Shown here: in pieces, positions 8,434-18,103 of the stretch
Layout: each line of letters opens with the position of its first letter
Numbering within the stretch: position 1 is the stretch's first letter
Source: Neorhizobium galegae
GTDB lineage: Bacteria; Pseudomonadota; Alphaproteobacteria; Rhizobiales; Rhizobiaceae
Assembly: GCF_017877135.1 (NCBI RefSeq)
Contig: NZ_JAGIPH010000006.1
Span: forward strand, 1 to 64,000
Length of the DNA stretch: 64,000 bases
Direction: 5' to 3'
The notes under the pieces: model-generated
Databases searched by the model: none
The model's input: only the letters and a program-made list of their open reading frames with translations
Told to the model about the DNA's origin: nothing
Made by a program: the position numbers and the translations under genes

Positions 8434-9696
8434 GTGCGTTTGCTCCTCGTACTGATCGCCTTGGCGATGATCGTTGAATTCAGTTCTGGCGGCCGTCTGA
8501 CCGGTGCAGAATTGTTAATGATTCCGTTTGCCATCAAAGCACTGGCCCAAGGGAAATCAGACCTTCCATCGATCCGCCATTTCTACATCCTTGCGGGACT
8601 ATGGTTTATCGGTGCCATCTCGTCAGACCTGATAAACCAGTCAACTTTCGAAGACGCGGTGCGCGGACAAGCGAAGATCATCTTTTTCGTACTGAACGTC
8701 ACGGCACTTCGAAGCCTAGTCGGCACTGACCGGAGCCGAGCCGTGCTGCTCATATTTGCCTTGGCAGTCGCCAGTTCCCTGCGCCTTGCTTTGGGCTTAA
8801 ACGGCGACGAGCTGGCGGAAGACCCGCTCGGAAACGCGTGGAAATTCGGCTATGGACAGTTGTTCAGCATGGCGTCGTTGCTGGTATCGGCCTATGCCCT
8901 GCGATCGGTCTGGCTACGGCCATTCAGCAGCCTGCCACCTTTTGCCGCTGCGTTCATCGCCCTGATGCTGAATGCGCGCAACCTCACAGGCCTAACGGCA
9001 CTCGCGGGTCTCGTTGTAGCATTCATCGGCGGGCGTCGCCGACCGCTGTCAACTCCGTATCTTTTGACGATTCTCGCCGCGGCTCTGGTCGTGGGGATGA
9101 CCGTTGTCAACCTTTACAAGTATACGGCAAGCGAGGGACTTCTCGGCCGCGAAGCCCAGGACAAATATATCGCGCAAAATGAGGGGAAACTGAACTTCCT
9201 ATTGGCGGGGCGGACAGAATCGCTGGCGTCTACGCAAGCCATCATCGATGCCCCAATCTTTGGCCATGGTTCCTGGGCTCACGATATCGATTACGTTTTT
9301 CTGATGTTGAGCCGAATGGAGGAGGCAGGGCTCCAAGTCAATTGGATGAACGTTCAGAGCGACCTTATCCCGACCCATTCACATTTGCTGGGCGCCTGGG
9401 TCGAGCACGGCATCCTGGGTGCAACATTCTGGTTCTGGGCCCTGTATATCACCATAAAAGGGATACTTGCGGCCGTGCGTCGTCCTGATCCCCTCGCCGG
9501 TTTCGTCGTGTTCATTGGCATCAGCCTCTTGTGGGATATTCCATTCTCACCGTTTGGCCTGGAGCGGCGGATGGTGACAGCCGTTTGGCTGTACCTCATG
9601 ATCCTCTATGCAGATCGGGGTAAGGCGACGGCACCGGCGAGCCCAAAGGTAATCACAAACAAATTTTTCACCGCGTCGAAAGTTAAAGGCCACTAG
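8434..9696 (+). CDS. O-antigen polymerase/ligase-like membrane protein (Wzy candidate)
   Basis: 420-aa polytopic membrane protein with about 10-12 hydrophobic helices and a large loop around residues 230-320 (ENEGKLNFLLAGRTESLASTQAIIDAPIFGHG, THSHLLGAWVEHGILGATFWF). The PIFGHGSW...HSHLLGAWVEHG pattern matches the Wzy_C/O-antigen ligase superfamily. In a cluster with a flippase it is most likely the polymerase. The start is GTG at 8434; the Shine-Dalgarno is weak. The stop (TAG 9694-9696) directly abuts the ATG of the next glycosyltransferase. Confidence 0.78.
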   Translation: MRLLLVLIALAMIVEFSSGGRLTGAELLMIPFAIKALAQGKSDLPSIRHFYILAGLWFIGAISSDLINQSTFEDAVRGQAKIIFFVLNVTALRSLVGTDRSRAVLLIFALAVASSLRLALGLNGDELAEDPLGNAWKFGYGQLFSMASLLVSAYALRSVWLRPFSSLPPFAAAFIALMLNARNLTGLTALAGLVVAFIGGRRRPLSTPYLLTILAAALVVGMTVVNLYKYTASEGLLGREAQDKYIAQNEGKLNFLLAGRTESLASTQAIIDAPIFGHGSWAHDIDYVFLMLSRMEEAGLQVNWMNVQSDLIPTHSHLLGAWVEHGILGATFWFWALYITIKGILAAVRRPDPLAGFVVFIGISLLWDIPFSPFGLERRMVTAVWLYLMILYADRGKATAPASPKVITNKFFTASKVKGH

Positions 9697-10503
9697 ATGA
9701 AGTTCTCTGTTGTTACGATTTCATTCAACCAGGCGGAGTTTCTGGAGCGGACGATGAAATCCGTATTCGACCAAACTGGCGTCGATGTAGAATATATTGT
9801 CGTCGATCCGGGCTCGACCGACGGCAGCCGGAACTTCATCCTTAGTCATGCCGATCGTTTGGCACACACAGTTTTCGAGCCGGATGATGGGCCGGCCGAC
9901 GGTCTTAACAAAGGCTTCAGCCATGCGACCGGGGACATTTACTGTTATCTGAACTCGGATGACACGTTTGAACCGGACGCGCTGAAGCGCGTTGCCGCAT
10001 ATTTCAACACCCATCCGGACGTGGATGTCGTGATGGGACATGCCTTGATCATCGATCACCACGATCGCCGGTTGCGGCGGACATGGTCCGAGCCCTTCCG
10101 GCCGCTGATGGTCGCCTATGGCGCATCCACACAGATACAGCCATCGACCTTCATCCGACGGGAAGCCTTTATTCGATCGGGAGGTTTCAAAGTTGCCAAC
10201 CGGAGCAACTGGGACGGCGAACTGCTCGTAGACCTCTCGCAGACGGGCGCCCGCTTTGGGATCATTGATGCTTTCCTCAGTTGCTACAGACTGCATCCGG
10301 TGAGCATCACCAGCAGCGGAAAGCTGAATGAGAAGATACTTGCCTTCTCCCGGCACAGGTTCGAGCGAATCATGGGACGTCCGTATGGCCGTAACGATCG
10401 GTATATTTCTCGGGTCCTGCGCATGGTAAACCATCTGATGCATCCGAAGGCGTTGCTGGAACGCCTTCGGTTCGGGCCGATCTATCGCCGGAGCGTGCAA
10501 TGA
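9697..10503 (+). CDS. Family 2 glycosyltransferase
   Basis: 268-aa GT2 enzyme with the family start KFSVVTISFNQAEFLERTM, the nucleotide-binding VDPGSTDGS element, DDGPADGLNKGF and the DxD-type motif YLNSDDTFEPDAL. FIRREAFIRSGGF follows in the acceptor region. It resembles the WcaA/SpsA-like GT2 branch used in exopolysaccharide assembly. It starts one base after the polymerase stop and its own TGA overlaps the ATG of the next acetyltransferase, so the three genes are coupled. Donor sugar unknown. Confidence 0.87.
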   Translation: MKFSVVTISFNQAEFLERTMKSVFDQTGVDVEYIVVDPGSTDGSRNFILSHADRLAHTVFEPDDGPADGLNKGFSHATGDIYCYLNSDDTFEPDALKRVAAYFNTHPDVDVVMGHALIIDHHDRRLRRTWSEPFRPLMVAYGASTQIQPSTFIRREAFIRSGGFKVANRSNWDGELLVDLSQTGARFGIIDAFLSCYRLHPVSITSSGKLNEKILAFSRHRFERIMGRPYGRNDRYISRVLRMVNHLMHPKALLERLRFGPIYRRSVQ

Positions 10504-11168
10504 TTGGAGCCCTCATTCAGGTTGCGCTGTGGATACTGCCCTGGACTATCAGGCGCAGGCTAATCATGGCTATATTCCGTTTCGAAATTGCGCCGACCGC
10601 CCGTATAGGTTTCTCGATCGTTTTAGCTCGGCATCTGCAGATGGGCAGTGGCGCGCGGATTGGCCATTTGACGGTCATCACGCGGCTGCGCCGTGTCGAG
10701 ATGGCCGACTCGGCGCTGTTGGGTAATCTCAACTGGATTGGCGGTATGCCCGACGGAAACCGGCGGCATTTTCATGAAGAGGTGGACCGCTTTCCAGGCC
10801 TCATAATAGGGCCGCACGCGGCGGTTACTCACCGCCATCTCATCGACTGCACTGACTTGGTCACCATCGAGGCATTTACCACCTTCGCCGGATGGGGATC
10901 ACAGATTCTTACGCACGCCATAGATCTGGATACCTGCCGCCAAAGCTGCGCCCCTGTGACAATCGGCCAATATTGTTTTGTTGGCACGCGCGTCGTCATA
11001 CTCAAGGGCGCACGGCTCCCGGATCGCAGCGTGCTGGCTGCCGGTTCGGTGCTTGCGCGTCCTGGTCTCGAGCCGGATGGCATTTATGGTGGAGTTCCCG
11101 CTGTCTTTGTAAAGAAAACGCGAGAAGGTGCGGCCTATTTCCGGCGTGAGAGCGGGTTTGTCAGCTGA
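10500..11168 (+). CDS. Hexapeptide-repeat acyltransferase, EPS unit
   Basis: 222-aa left-handed beta-helix protein: the N-terminal hydrophobic segment (IQVALWILPWTIRRRLIMAIF) precedes repeats such as IAPTARIGFSIVLARHLQMGSGARIGHLTVI and a C-terminal set, IGQYCFVGTRVVILKGARLPDRSVLAAGSVLARPG, ending in the GGVPAVFVKK tail common to acetyltransferases. It probably acetylates the polysaccharide or an intermediate. ATGA overlap with the preceding glycosyltransferase. It is the third acetyltransferase of the cluster, so the polymer may be heavily decorated. Confidence 0.78.
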   Translation: MIGALIQVALWILPWTIRRRLIMAIFRFEIAPTARIGFSIVLARHLQMGSGARIGHLTVITRLRRVEMADSALLGNLNWIGGMPDGNRRHFHEEVDRFPGLIIGPHAAVTHRHLIDCTDLVTIEAFTTFAGWGSQILTHAIDLDTCRQSCAPVTIGQYCFVGTRVVILKGARLPDRSVLAAGSVLARPGLEPDGIYGGVPAVFVKKTREGAAYFRRESGFVS

Positions 11169-11174
11169 TAGCTT

Positions 11175-11228
11175 ATACCAAGTGTCGAAAATAGAAACCT
11201 ATAGGTTCCAATCATCTACACTTGGTAT
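11175..11228. repeat. Inverted repeat with internal palindrome between EPS genes
   Basis: Perfect 11-base arms ATACCAAGTGT (11175-11185) and ACACTTGGTAT (11218-11228) enclose a perfect 12-base palindrome AACCTATAGGTT (11196-11207). It lies just after the acetyltransferase stop and 44 bases before the ATG of the large exported protein. No T-run follows, so it is not a typical intrinsic terminator. An operator or a small mobile palindromic element are the alternatives. Confidence 0.6.
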
Positions 11229-11271
11229 TACGCTCCGAACAAATAGTGCTGGATTGAAGGAGGCGAATGCC

Positions 11272-14223
11272 ATGCCGCCAGGTTGCGCCTCGTTTGCCGT
11301 ATGGTTTGGCTTGAGCTCGCGGGGGCGTTCACAACGGGTTCGCTTTTCCGCGAGGGCGGCGTGGCATGGGTTTGGCGAGGCAAGTGCGCCGAACCGGTTT
11401 CGCTCGACGCTGTGTGCATGCCTCTTGCTTTTTGCCGGTACAGCCGCTGCTTCGTCGGACGACATCGTCATCGACCCAACGACACCGTCGGATACTTGGT
11501 TCGCCGCTGCGACGGCACAACTCCTGCCAGCGAAACCCGAAAAGGGTTTCCAAGACCTGCCAAGTGGACAGATTGGCTGGCTTGAGTTCTCGTTTGAAGT
11601 CACAAGCGCCGGTTGGCGACGGCTGGATATCGGCAGCCGCGACCAGGATCTTGACTGGCATGAACTTGACATCGACGCGCCTGAGCCGCCGCAAGGTGCC
11701 AAGGCCATCCCAGGGGCTCTGCGTCCAGGTGATTGGGTTTGGCTGAATGCGGGGACGCACCGGCTGCGCATCGGTAACTACTTCTGGCATGGATTGAAGA
11801 AGATCGACAGGATCCGGCTCGTCGCGCCGGATGACGATCAGCCCGGGGCCTTCCGCGTTTTGGTATCGGCAGACTCCTCCGTGGCCAGTGTCGGTGCCTG
11901 CCAACCAATGCAAATCGTGACCGGAGGGACAGGCAAGGCGGCGCGCATTTCGGCGTTGTTTCGAAGAGGCAATGCCTTCATCGGCAAACAGGACCTGAAT
12001 GTCCCCGCGACACCTGCGCCTGTCACGCTGTCTCTGGATCTGCCCTGCGATGCTGCCGGTGACGTGTCCGTTGTTGTCACCATGCCCGGCGGGCGAGGGA
12101 ATGCCCGGCTGGAGAGCAGCTACCGATACAGCGTTTTCGATTCTCGCATCGTCGAGCCGTCTTTCCACCGTGGTGACCTCCTGATCGACATCGATCCGGT
12201 GGCGCAAGCCCCGGATTATACGTCCGGGGGAGAAACCACGGTGACGGGAAATGGCCCGGAAGCGTATCGCGAGAGCGGTTCGAACGGGGTCACGAGGTTT
12301 GCCCGCAAGCAGGCTCTCTTCGGTGAACCGAGCTGGTTCGCCTACACCGTCCGCGGCCTCACCCCGGGGCAACCGGCCCTGTTCGAGGTGACCTATCCCG
12401 ACGATGCCCAGCGGGTTATGGTCGCCGCGATAAGAGATACAGCAACACGCAATTATCCCACATCGATTGGCATGGAAACCGGAGCGCAGTGGCCGCTGTC
12501 CCATCAGATGCAAACACGGGAAGCCGTATTTTGGCCAAGCAGTTCCGAGGCGCGCGTCATCGTCTTCACGATGCATGACGGCATGCGGGCGGCTGTGTCG
12601 CGTGTCCGCGTCTACAGCATGGCGACGGACGAGGCGCCCGCAGCACCACCGAATCCGGGCAACCGTGATATGGTGATCTGGAACGAAGAGGGCGACAGTT
12701 TTCGCGCCGTCGTGGGCCTCAGCTCCGCTCCAAATGTCATCGTTGGACCGGTCGATCGCTATCTACGGCTTGCCCGCGCAGCGGGGACCACAGTCTTCTC
12801 GCCGACGGTGGTGATCTACGGGTCACAGCTCTCTCCGTCCCACTTCAATATCGCGTTCAACAGGCAACGTCAGGACTTGACCGCCGCTTTTCTTCTCGGC
12901 GCGCAGCATTACGGGATGCGGGTCATGCCAGAGCTACACCCGCGCGCTGACGAACTGCTGTGGCCCGCACGCACGGAGGCCGAGATCGGGCGGCGACTGT
13001 TGCTCTCTGGCAGCGGAGAGACAAACCTGTATCAGGCAACGAACCAAATCCGCAGGCCACCCCACTACAATCCGATCGATCCGGACGTTCGCGCTTGGTA
13101 TCGGGATATGATCGTCGAATTCACCAAACGCTACCAGAAATTCCCCAATTTTGGCGGAGTTCAGCTGCGCGTGTCGCAATGGGTCAATTCGTCTCTGAAC
13201 AATTTCGTGTCGCTTGAGTGGGGCTATGATGCAGCCACTGTCTCACGTTTCTTCCATGATACCGGGCTGGTTCCACCCGCAGGCCTTGATCTCAGCAACG
13301 ACACCCCCGATGGGGCCCATGCTCGTTATGCAATCCTCACCGGTAAATTTCGAGCGCGCTGGGTGACTTGGCGATGTGTCCAGATCCGCGACATCTTCGC
13401 TGACATCACCGCAGCCGTTCGCGCAATTCGACCTGACCTCACCGTTTCCATCAACGTCTCTGCTATGGGCCATGGCCAACAACCCGGTTACGAGGAACTG
13501 CGCGAGATTGGCATCGATTCGATACTTCTGGCCGCCATTCCCGGACTGCACCTGATCGACGGGCGTTTCAGCTACGGAAACAAGGAGAGCGGGACGGCAT
13601 GGCAAAACTATCTGCGCACGGCGGCACTCGCGCCGGATGCTCTTTCGGCACTCGCCCCAGCCGATCGACGTCCGGAGACGATGGTGACGATGCAATATAT
13701 GGAGATCCCAGGTTCCAGAGTCTGGCCGAGTGCCAGGATCGGCCTGCCCAATACGAGGGGCGAACCATGGATCAGCGCATCGTCAGAGCCGTCCGGGCGG
13801 GAGCGACTGGCGCGCTTCGCCGAACTTGTTGGATTGTTCGATGTGTTCCAACTCGGAGACGGCGGCAACGGCTACGTGTTTGGAGATCAACAGACCGCTG
13901 CCTTCATGCGCGAATTCACGGCATTGCCACGAGTGCCCTTCGACCGTCGCGCGTCCAGCTCGGATAAGCTCATACTGCGCCAACATGGCGAAATGTTCTA
14001 TGTCGTCAATGTTTCGCCCAAGCCCGTCCAAGCTCTCATTCGGACCGAAAGTGCGGGCATGGTGCGTCAGTTGACAGATGTGAAAACAGTATCGGGCACT
14101 GACGGCAGCCTAAACCTGACCCTTCAGGCCTATGAAATCCGTGCCTTCCGCGCCGACAAGTCCCCGATTTCTCTAACAGGGGAAGTCAAGGAAACCGTTC
14201 AACCGGATAAGACTGGTGGATGA
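11272..14223 (+). CDS. Large exported protein with glycoside-hydrolase-like barrel, EPS cluster
   Basis: 983 aa from ATG 11272, chosen because AAGGAGG sits 8 bases upstream; the frame is open back to 11128. A long basic N-region and the hydrophobic CACLLLFAGTAAA segment indicate export, probably to the periplasm or outer surface. Residues of roughly 20-450 are beta-rich and resemble carbohydrate-binding modules. From about residue 480 the chain looks like a TIM barrel related to GHL10/family-10-like hydrolases: YLRLARAAGTTVFSP, AQHYGMRVMPELHP, HYNPIDPDVRAWYRDMI, FPNFGGVQLR and IRPDLTVSINVS. It ends with a small beta domain. It may trim, cleave or modify the polymer made by this cluster; substrate and catalytic residues are not certain. 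Confidence 0.7.
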   Translation: MPPGCASFAVWFGLSSRGRSQRVRFSARAAWHGFGEASAPNRFRSTLCACLLLFAGTAAASSDDIVIDPTTPSDTWFAAATAQLLPAKPEKGFQDLPSGQIGWLEFSFEVTSAGWRRLDIGSRDQDLDWHELDIDAPEPPQGAKAIPGALRPGDWVWLNAGTHRLRIGNYFWHGLKKIDRIRLVAPDDDQPGAFRVLVSADSSVASVGACQPMQIVTGGTGKAARISALFRRGNAFIGKQDLNVPATPAPVTLSLDLPCDAAGDVSVVVTMPGGRGNARLESSYRYSVFDSRIVEPSFHRGDLLIDIDPVAQAPDYTSGGETTVTGNGPEAYRESGSNGVTRFARKQALFGEPSWFAYTVRGLTPGQPALFEVTYPDDAQRVMVAAIRDTATRNYPTSIGMETGAQWPLSHQMQTREAVFWPSSSEARVIVFTMHDGMRAAVSRVRVYSMATDEAPAAPPNPGNRDMVIWNEEGDSFRAVVGLSSAPNVIVGPVDRYLRLARAAGTTVFSPTVVIYGSQLSPSHFNIAFNRQRQDLTAAFLLGAQHYGMRVMPELHPRADELLWPARTEAEIGRRLLLSGSGETNLYQATNQIRRPPHYNPIDPDVRAWYRDMIVEFTKRYQKFPNFGGVQLRVSQWVNSSLNNFVSLEWGYDAATVSRFFHDTGLVPPAGLDLSNDTPDGAHARYAILTGKFRARWVTWRCVQIRDIFADITAAVRAIRPDLTVSINVSAMGHGQQPGYEELREIGIDSILLAAIPGLHLIDGRFSYGNKESGTAWQNYLRTAALAPDALSALAPADRRPETMVTMQYMEIPGSRVWPSARIGLPNTRGEPWISASSEPSGRERLARFAELVGLFDVFQLGDGGNGYVFGDQQTAAFMREFTALPRVPFDRRASSSDKLILRQHGEMFYVVNVSPKPVQALIRTESAGMVRQLTDVKTVSGTDGSLNLTLQAYEIRAFRADKSPISLTGEVKETVQPDKTGG

Positions 14224-14359
14224 TCTCGTCTACCCTATCGCAACATTGGACAAAGCATCCGCCATTCTGCCGATGCCTCCAACATCGCCAGAGGCATGCT
14301 TATCAAAGCATGTTTACCGCATGCCACCCGCGCGATGACCGTCGCTCCTCGACCCCCGG
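14224..14359. other. Convergent intergenic region, no clear terminator
   Basis: This 136-base gap separates the convergent exported-protein gene and wcaI-like gene. I see partial GCATGC-type repeats (about 14295-14335) but no stem followed by a T-run. Confidence 0.4.
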
Positions 14360-15628
14360 CTACATGCAACATTGGCCTATAAGCTTGATATTTACTTTAC
14401 TAAGATGTGTTGACCGCTCTCGTATATCATTTGCATTGCGCCGCTGTTCCGGATGCTCAATATGAGCTCTCACTGCCTGGCACAGGGCATCAACATTCCC
14501 CGGCGGCAGGATAATGGATACGCCCTTGAGGAACTGCCCCAATTCTGTTCCGTTCTCCACCATCGCCAGTATCGGCTTCCCGCTCGCAAGCATCCCTGCA
14601 ACTTTCGACGGAAGAACAAGATCCGCAACCCCTCTGTCTTGCGGCAGGGCGTGCAGGTCGGCCATGTTGAGAAATTCGTTGAGACGCGCATAGGGCTGGA
14701 ACGGAAGAAAGCGCAGATTGGGCAGCGTGCCATATCTCGCCTGCAGTTCGGCCTTCAGCGGGCCCTCGCCGGCAATCACGAAGTGAATGTTCTTCTCGCC
14801 GCGCAATTGCTCGGCCGCATCGAGCAGAACGGTGAGCCCCTGCTTTGCACCGACATTGCCGGAATAGAGAACGACGAAATCGTCTTTGGTGAACCCCTGT
14901 TCGGCGCGGTAGGGGCTTTCCTCCGTCATCGGATAGATGTGGGAGAGATCGACCCAGTTGCGAACGATGGTGACATCCTCGCCCGCAACGCCTTTTTCCA
15001 CCAGCTTTTCTGCCATGCGATTGGAAATGGTGATGATCTTGTCGAAACGTTTGAGCGTGAAGCGCTCGAACGCGAAGCCGAGCTTTTTAAGGAAGCCGAG
15101 CGCGCCGAGATGGCCCACGGCAAAGGCGGCATCCACTTCCAGATCCTGCACATGTAGAACGGTTCTGCCGCCGACCAGCTTTGCAGCGAGCTGTGCTACG
15201 GGTGCTGCAAAGAGCGTCGGCTCGACGCAGAAGACCGTCGCAGGCCGATGACGCACAATCTGCCAGAACACCACCGGAGCCGAGGTGACGGCAAAGCTCA
15301 AGGGCGCCAGCAACCGCCAGATGCCTTTCATCTTCGCGCGCAACAGGAGCGGCGTGCGCAAGACCTTCACGCCGTTCTCCATGGTCCTGGAATAAGCGTT
15401 TCGGAAACCGGGCTGGACCGTCCAACCGGGATAATGCGGCGGTGTCGTGACAACCGTGACATCGGCGCCTTCAGCCGCCAAATACTCACCGATCTCGCCG
15501 GTATATTTTCCCACGCCGGCCAGTTCCGGCGCATAATTCATGCCATAGATAACGATACGCTTGCGCGTAAGGGAAACGGTCGCGGCAGCCTCCGTTAGCT
15601 CCTCCCCATCGAGCATAACCGTTGTCAT
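14360..15628 (-). CDS. wcaI: WcaI-family glycosyltransferase
   Basis: 422-aa GT4 enzyme closely resembling colanic acid glycosyltransferase WcaI (fucosyltransferase-type). Diagnostic features are [61 protein letters not shown] and [17 protein letters not shown]. It is expected to transfer a sugar, plausibly fucose because it is coupled to gmd-fcl, to the lipid-linked repeat unit at the cytoplasmic face. ATG at 15628 overlaps the TGA of fcl (ATGA). The final ~20 codons lie in a more AT-rich stretch. Confidence 0.83.
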   Translation of the reverse strand: MTTVMLDGEELTEAAATVSLTRKRIVIYGMNYAPELAGVGKYTGEIGEYLAAEGADVTVVTTPPHYPGWTVQPGFRNAYSRTMENGVKVLRTPLLLRAKMKGIWRLLAPLSFAVTSAPVVFWQIVRHRPATVFCVEPTLFAAPVAQLAAKLVGGRTVLHVQDLEVDAAFAVGHLGALGFLKKLGFAFERFTLKRFDKIITISNRMAEKLVEKGVAGEDVTIVRNWVDLSHIYPMTEESPYRAEQGFTKDDFVVLYSGNVGAKQGLTVLLDAAEQLRGEKNIHFVIAGEGPLKAELQARYGTLPNLRFLPFQPYARLNEFLNMADLHALPQDRGVADLVLPSKVAGMLASGKPILAMVENGTELGQFLKGVSIILPPGNVDALCQAVRAHIEHPEQRRNANDIRERSTHLSKVNIKLIGQCCM

Positions 15629-16587
15629 GCAGCCGTTCCCTGCCGACGCTCCGCATACTGGCCGCTCAAAAAGGCCGCATAGGCGCTACGGATACCATCT
15701 TCGAGGCCGATCTTCGGCGTCCAGCCGAGGCCGCGCAGCTTGTCGGCGCTCATCAGCTTGCGCGGCGTGCCGTCGGGCTTCGACAGATCGTTGATGATGT
15801 CGCCCTCGAAGCCGACGACCCGGCAGACCATCTGCGTCAGTTCCAGAATGGTCACGTCGTCGCCATAACCGACATTCACATGTGTGTCGGCCGAATAGGT
15901 TTTCATCAGATGCACGCAGGCATCGGCGCAATCGTCGACATGCAGGAATTCGCGGCGTGGGGTGCCCGTGCCCCAGACCACTACGTTCGGCTTGCCTTGG
16001 GTCTTGGCATCATGTGCCTTGCGGATCAGAGCCGGCATGACGTGGCTGGAATTCAGGTCGAAATTGTCGCCGGGACCATAGAGATTGGTCGGCATGGCCG
16101 AGATGTAATCATGGCCATGCTGCTTGCGATAGGCCTGGCAAAGCTTGATGCCGGCAATCTTGGCGATCGCATACCATTCATTCGTCGGCTCGAGCGGCCC
16201 GGTCAGCAGCGCATCCTCGGTGATCGGCTGCTCCGCAAATTTCGGATAGATGCAGGAAGACCCGAGGAACAGAAGCTTTTCCACGCCGACCTTGTGGGCG
16301 GCATGGATGATATTGGCTTCGAGGATCATGTTCTCGTAGAGAAAATCGGCCGGATAGGTGTCGTTGGCCAGGATGCCGCCGACCTTTGCAGCGGCAAGGA
16401 AGACGGCGTCCGGACGGTTCTTCTCCATCCAGGCTTCGACCTCGACCTGACGCGTCAGGTCCGCTTCAGTGCGCGATGCGGTCAGCACCTCGCAGCCCTC
16501 CGACGCCAGCCGGCGAACGATCGCCGAACCGACCATCCCGCGGTGACCGGCCACATAGACCTTCTTGCCCTTCAGGTCGTAAGCCAT
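15625..16587 (-). CDS. fcl: GDP-L-fucose synthase
   Basis: 320-aa short-chain dehydrogenase/reductase that epimerises and reduces GDP-4-keto-6-deoxymannose to GDP-L-fucose with NADPH. The start ATG 16587 ([20 protein letters not shown]) lies 2 bases after the gmd stop; an in-frame extension reaching into gmd is not credible. The glycine-rich [10 protein letters not shown] cofactor motif is N-terminal, and the catalytic Tyr/Lys is in [25 protein letters not shown] is typical of WcaG/Fcl. Length matches the family. It is the second gene of the gmd-fcl-wcaI unit. Confidence 0.93.
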   Translation of the reverse strand: MAYDLKGKKVYVAGHRGMVGSAIVRRLASEGCEVLTASRTEADLTRQVEVEAWMEKNRPDAVFLAAAKVGGILANDTYPADFLYENMILEANIIHAAHKVGVEKLLFLGSSCIYPKFAEQPITEDALLTGPLEPTNEWYAIAKIAGIKLCQAYRKQHGHDYISAMPTNLYGPGDNFDLNSSHVMPALIRKAHDAKTQGKPNVVVWGTGTPRREFLHVDDCADACVHLMKTYSADTHVNVGYGDDVTILELTQMVCRVVGFEGDIINDLSKPDGTPRKLMSADKLRGLGWTPKIGLEDGIRSAYAAFLSGQYAERRQGTAA

Positions 16588-16589
16588 GA

Positions 16590-17732
16590 TCAGCCCTCCA
16601 GGCTTACCGGCAGGCTGAGGCCATGCTGCTTCAGAAGCGCATGACGACGTGCCGACTTGTGATCTTCCGCCACCATTTCCGCGCACATCTCCTGCGCGGT
16701 GATTTCGGGAACCCAGCCGAGCTTCTGCTTGGCCTTTTCCGAACTGCCGAGCAGCGTTTCCACTTCCGCCGGGCGGAAATAGCGCGGGTCGATCCGCATC
16801 ACGACATCGCCAACCTTCATCGCCGGCGCCAGATCGCCGGTAATGGCAACGACGGTTGCGACCTCGTCGACGCCCGAGCCGGTAAACTCCAGCGTCACGC
16901 CGAGTTCGTTGGCGCTCCATTGGATGAATTCGCGTACCGAATACTGAAGGCCGGTGGAGATGACGAAATCATCTGGCTCGTCCTGCTGCAGCATCATCCA
17001 CTGCATGCGCACGTAATCCTTGGCATGACCCCAGTCGCGCAGGGAATCGATATTGCCCATGAACAGGCAGGATTCCAGCCCGAGCGCGATATTGGCCATG
17101 CCGCGCGTGATCTTGCGCGTCACGAAGGTTTCGCCGCGGCGCGGTGACTCGTGGTTGAACAGCACGCCGTTGCAGGCATACATGCCATAGGCTTCGCGGT
17201 AGTTGACCGTGATCCAGTAGGCGTAAAGCTTGGCGACGGCATAAGGCGAACGCGGATAGAAGGGCGTCGTCTCGCGCTGAGGAATTTCCTGGACGAGGCC
17301 GTAAAGCTCCGACGTGGACGCCTGGTAGAAGCGCGCCTTCTTCTCAAGACCGAGGAAGCGGATCGCCTCCAGCAGGCGAAGCGTGCCGATCGCGTCGACA
17401 TCGGCGGTGTATTCCGGTGCCTCGAAGCTTACGGCCACATGCGACTGGGCACCGAGGTTGTAGACCTCGTCCGGCTCGATGTCGCGAATGATGCGCGTGA
17501 GGTTCGACGTATCGGACAGGTCGCCGTAATGGAGTTTGAAGCGCGAATTGCTGACATGCGGATCTTCGTAGATATGATCGACCCGCGCCGTGTTGAAGAG
17601 GGATGCCCGCCGCTTGATACCGTGGACTTCATACCCCTTTTCGAGAAGCAATTCCGCAAGATAGGAACCATCCTGGCCGGTTACACCGGTGATAAGCGCA
17701 ACTTTACCGTTGCCAGCAGCATTAAAGGTCAT
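16590..17732 (-). CDS. gmd: GDP-mannose 4,6-dehydratase
   Basis: 380-aa dehydratase converting GDP-D-mannose to GDP-4-keto-6-deoxy-D-mannose, the first committed step to GDP-fucose. The NAD(P)-binding [27 protein letters not shown] stretch is at residues ~12-35, the Tyr/Lys pair in [15 protein letters not shown], and [16 protein letters not shown] is diagnostic of Gmd. GGGGA lies upstream of ATG 17732. First gene of its unit, with about 370 bases of upstream non-coding DNA that should contain the promoter. Confidence 0.95.
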   Translation of the reverse strand: MTFNAAGNGKVALITGVTGQDGSYLAELLLEKGYEVHGIKRRASLFNTARVDHIYEDPHVSNSRFKLHYGDLSDTSNLTRIIRDIEPDEVYNLGAQSHVAVSFEAPEYTADVDAIGTLRLLEAIRFLGLEKKARFYQASTSELYGLVQEIPQRETTPFYPRSPYAVAKLYAYWITVNYREAYGMYACNGVLFNHESPRRGETFVTRKITRGMANIALGLESCLFMGNIDSLRDWGHAKDYVRMQWMMLQQDEPDDFVISTGLQYSVREFIQWSANELGVTLEFTGSGVDEVATVVAITGDLAPAMKVGDVVMRIDPRYFRPAEVETLLGSSEKAKQKLGWVPEITAQEMCAEMVAEDHKSARRHALLKQHGLSLPVSLEG

Positions 17733-18103
17733 AGCATCCCCGAATAAAATTCATGCCAATAACGATGGTCAAAGTCACGTTCGCTTTGCCCAAACGAATT
17801 CTGTTTACTGGTCCAATCGTCTGCGAATTTTAGTAAAGTACGCTTTGCTGCATGGCAACAATATATTTCTATCGCAGTTAACTGGCCGGCCAGTGTTGCA
17901 AAAGCTCAATATAGGCGCATCGGCAACCGCAGCATCGTCATGTCCAGGATTTCACGCAATCGGCGGATGAAATGGCGGCTACTGCCCTCCCGAGTGGGCG
18001 CGCAAAATTCAGCCCTGCCGCGCGTCCTTGAGACGAACGCGGGAGGTCGAAATCGTCTGAAAATACGTAAGCCGATGAAGAGGGTTGGCCCGGCCGTTCG
18101 CCC
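17733..18103. other. Intergenic region upstream of gmd
   Basis: This 371-base gap lies between the receiver-HWE kinase stop and gmd. The gmd-proximal 190 bases are AT-rich and are the likely promoter region; an inverted repeat TTTACT...AGTAAA spans about 17806-17837. The kinase-proximal half shows no gene, and no strong terminator was seen. Confidence 0.4.

Noticed and set aside
14224-14359. Terminator between the exported protein and wcaI-like genes
   Set aside because: Only scattered GCATGC repeats; no stem of useful length with a T-run.
14393-17840. Shared 11-mer TTAGTAAAGTA near wcaI end and gmd promoter
   Set aside because: An 11-base match is expected by chance many times in a window this size.
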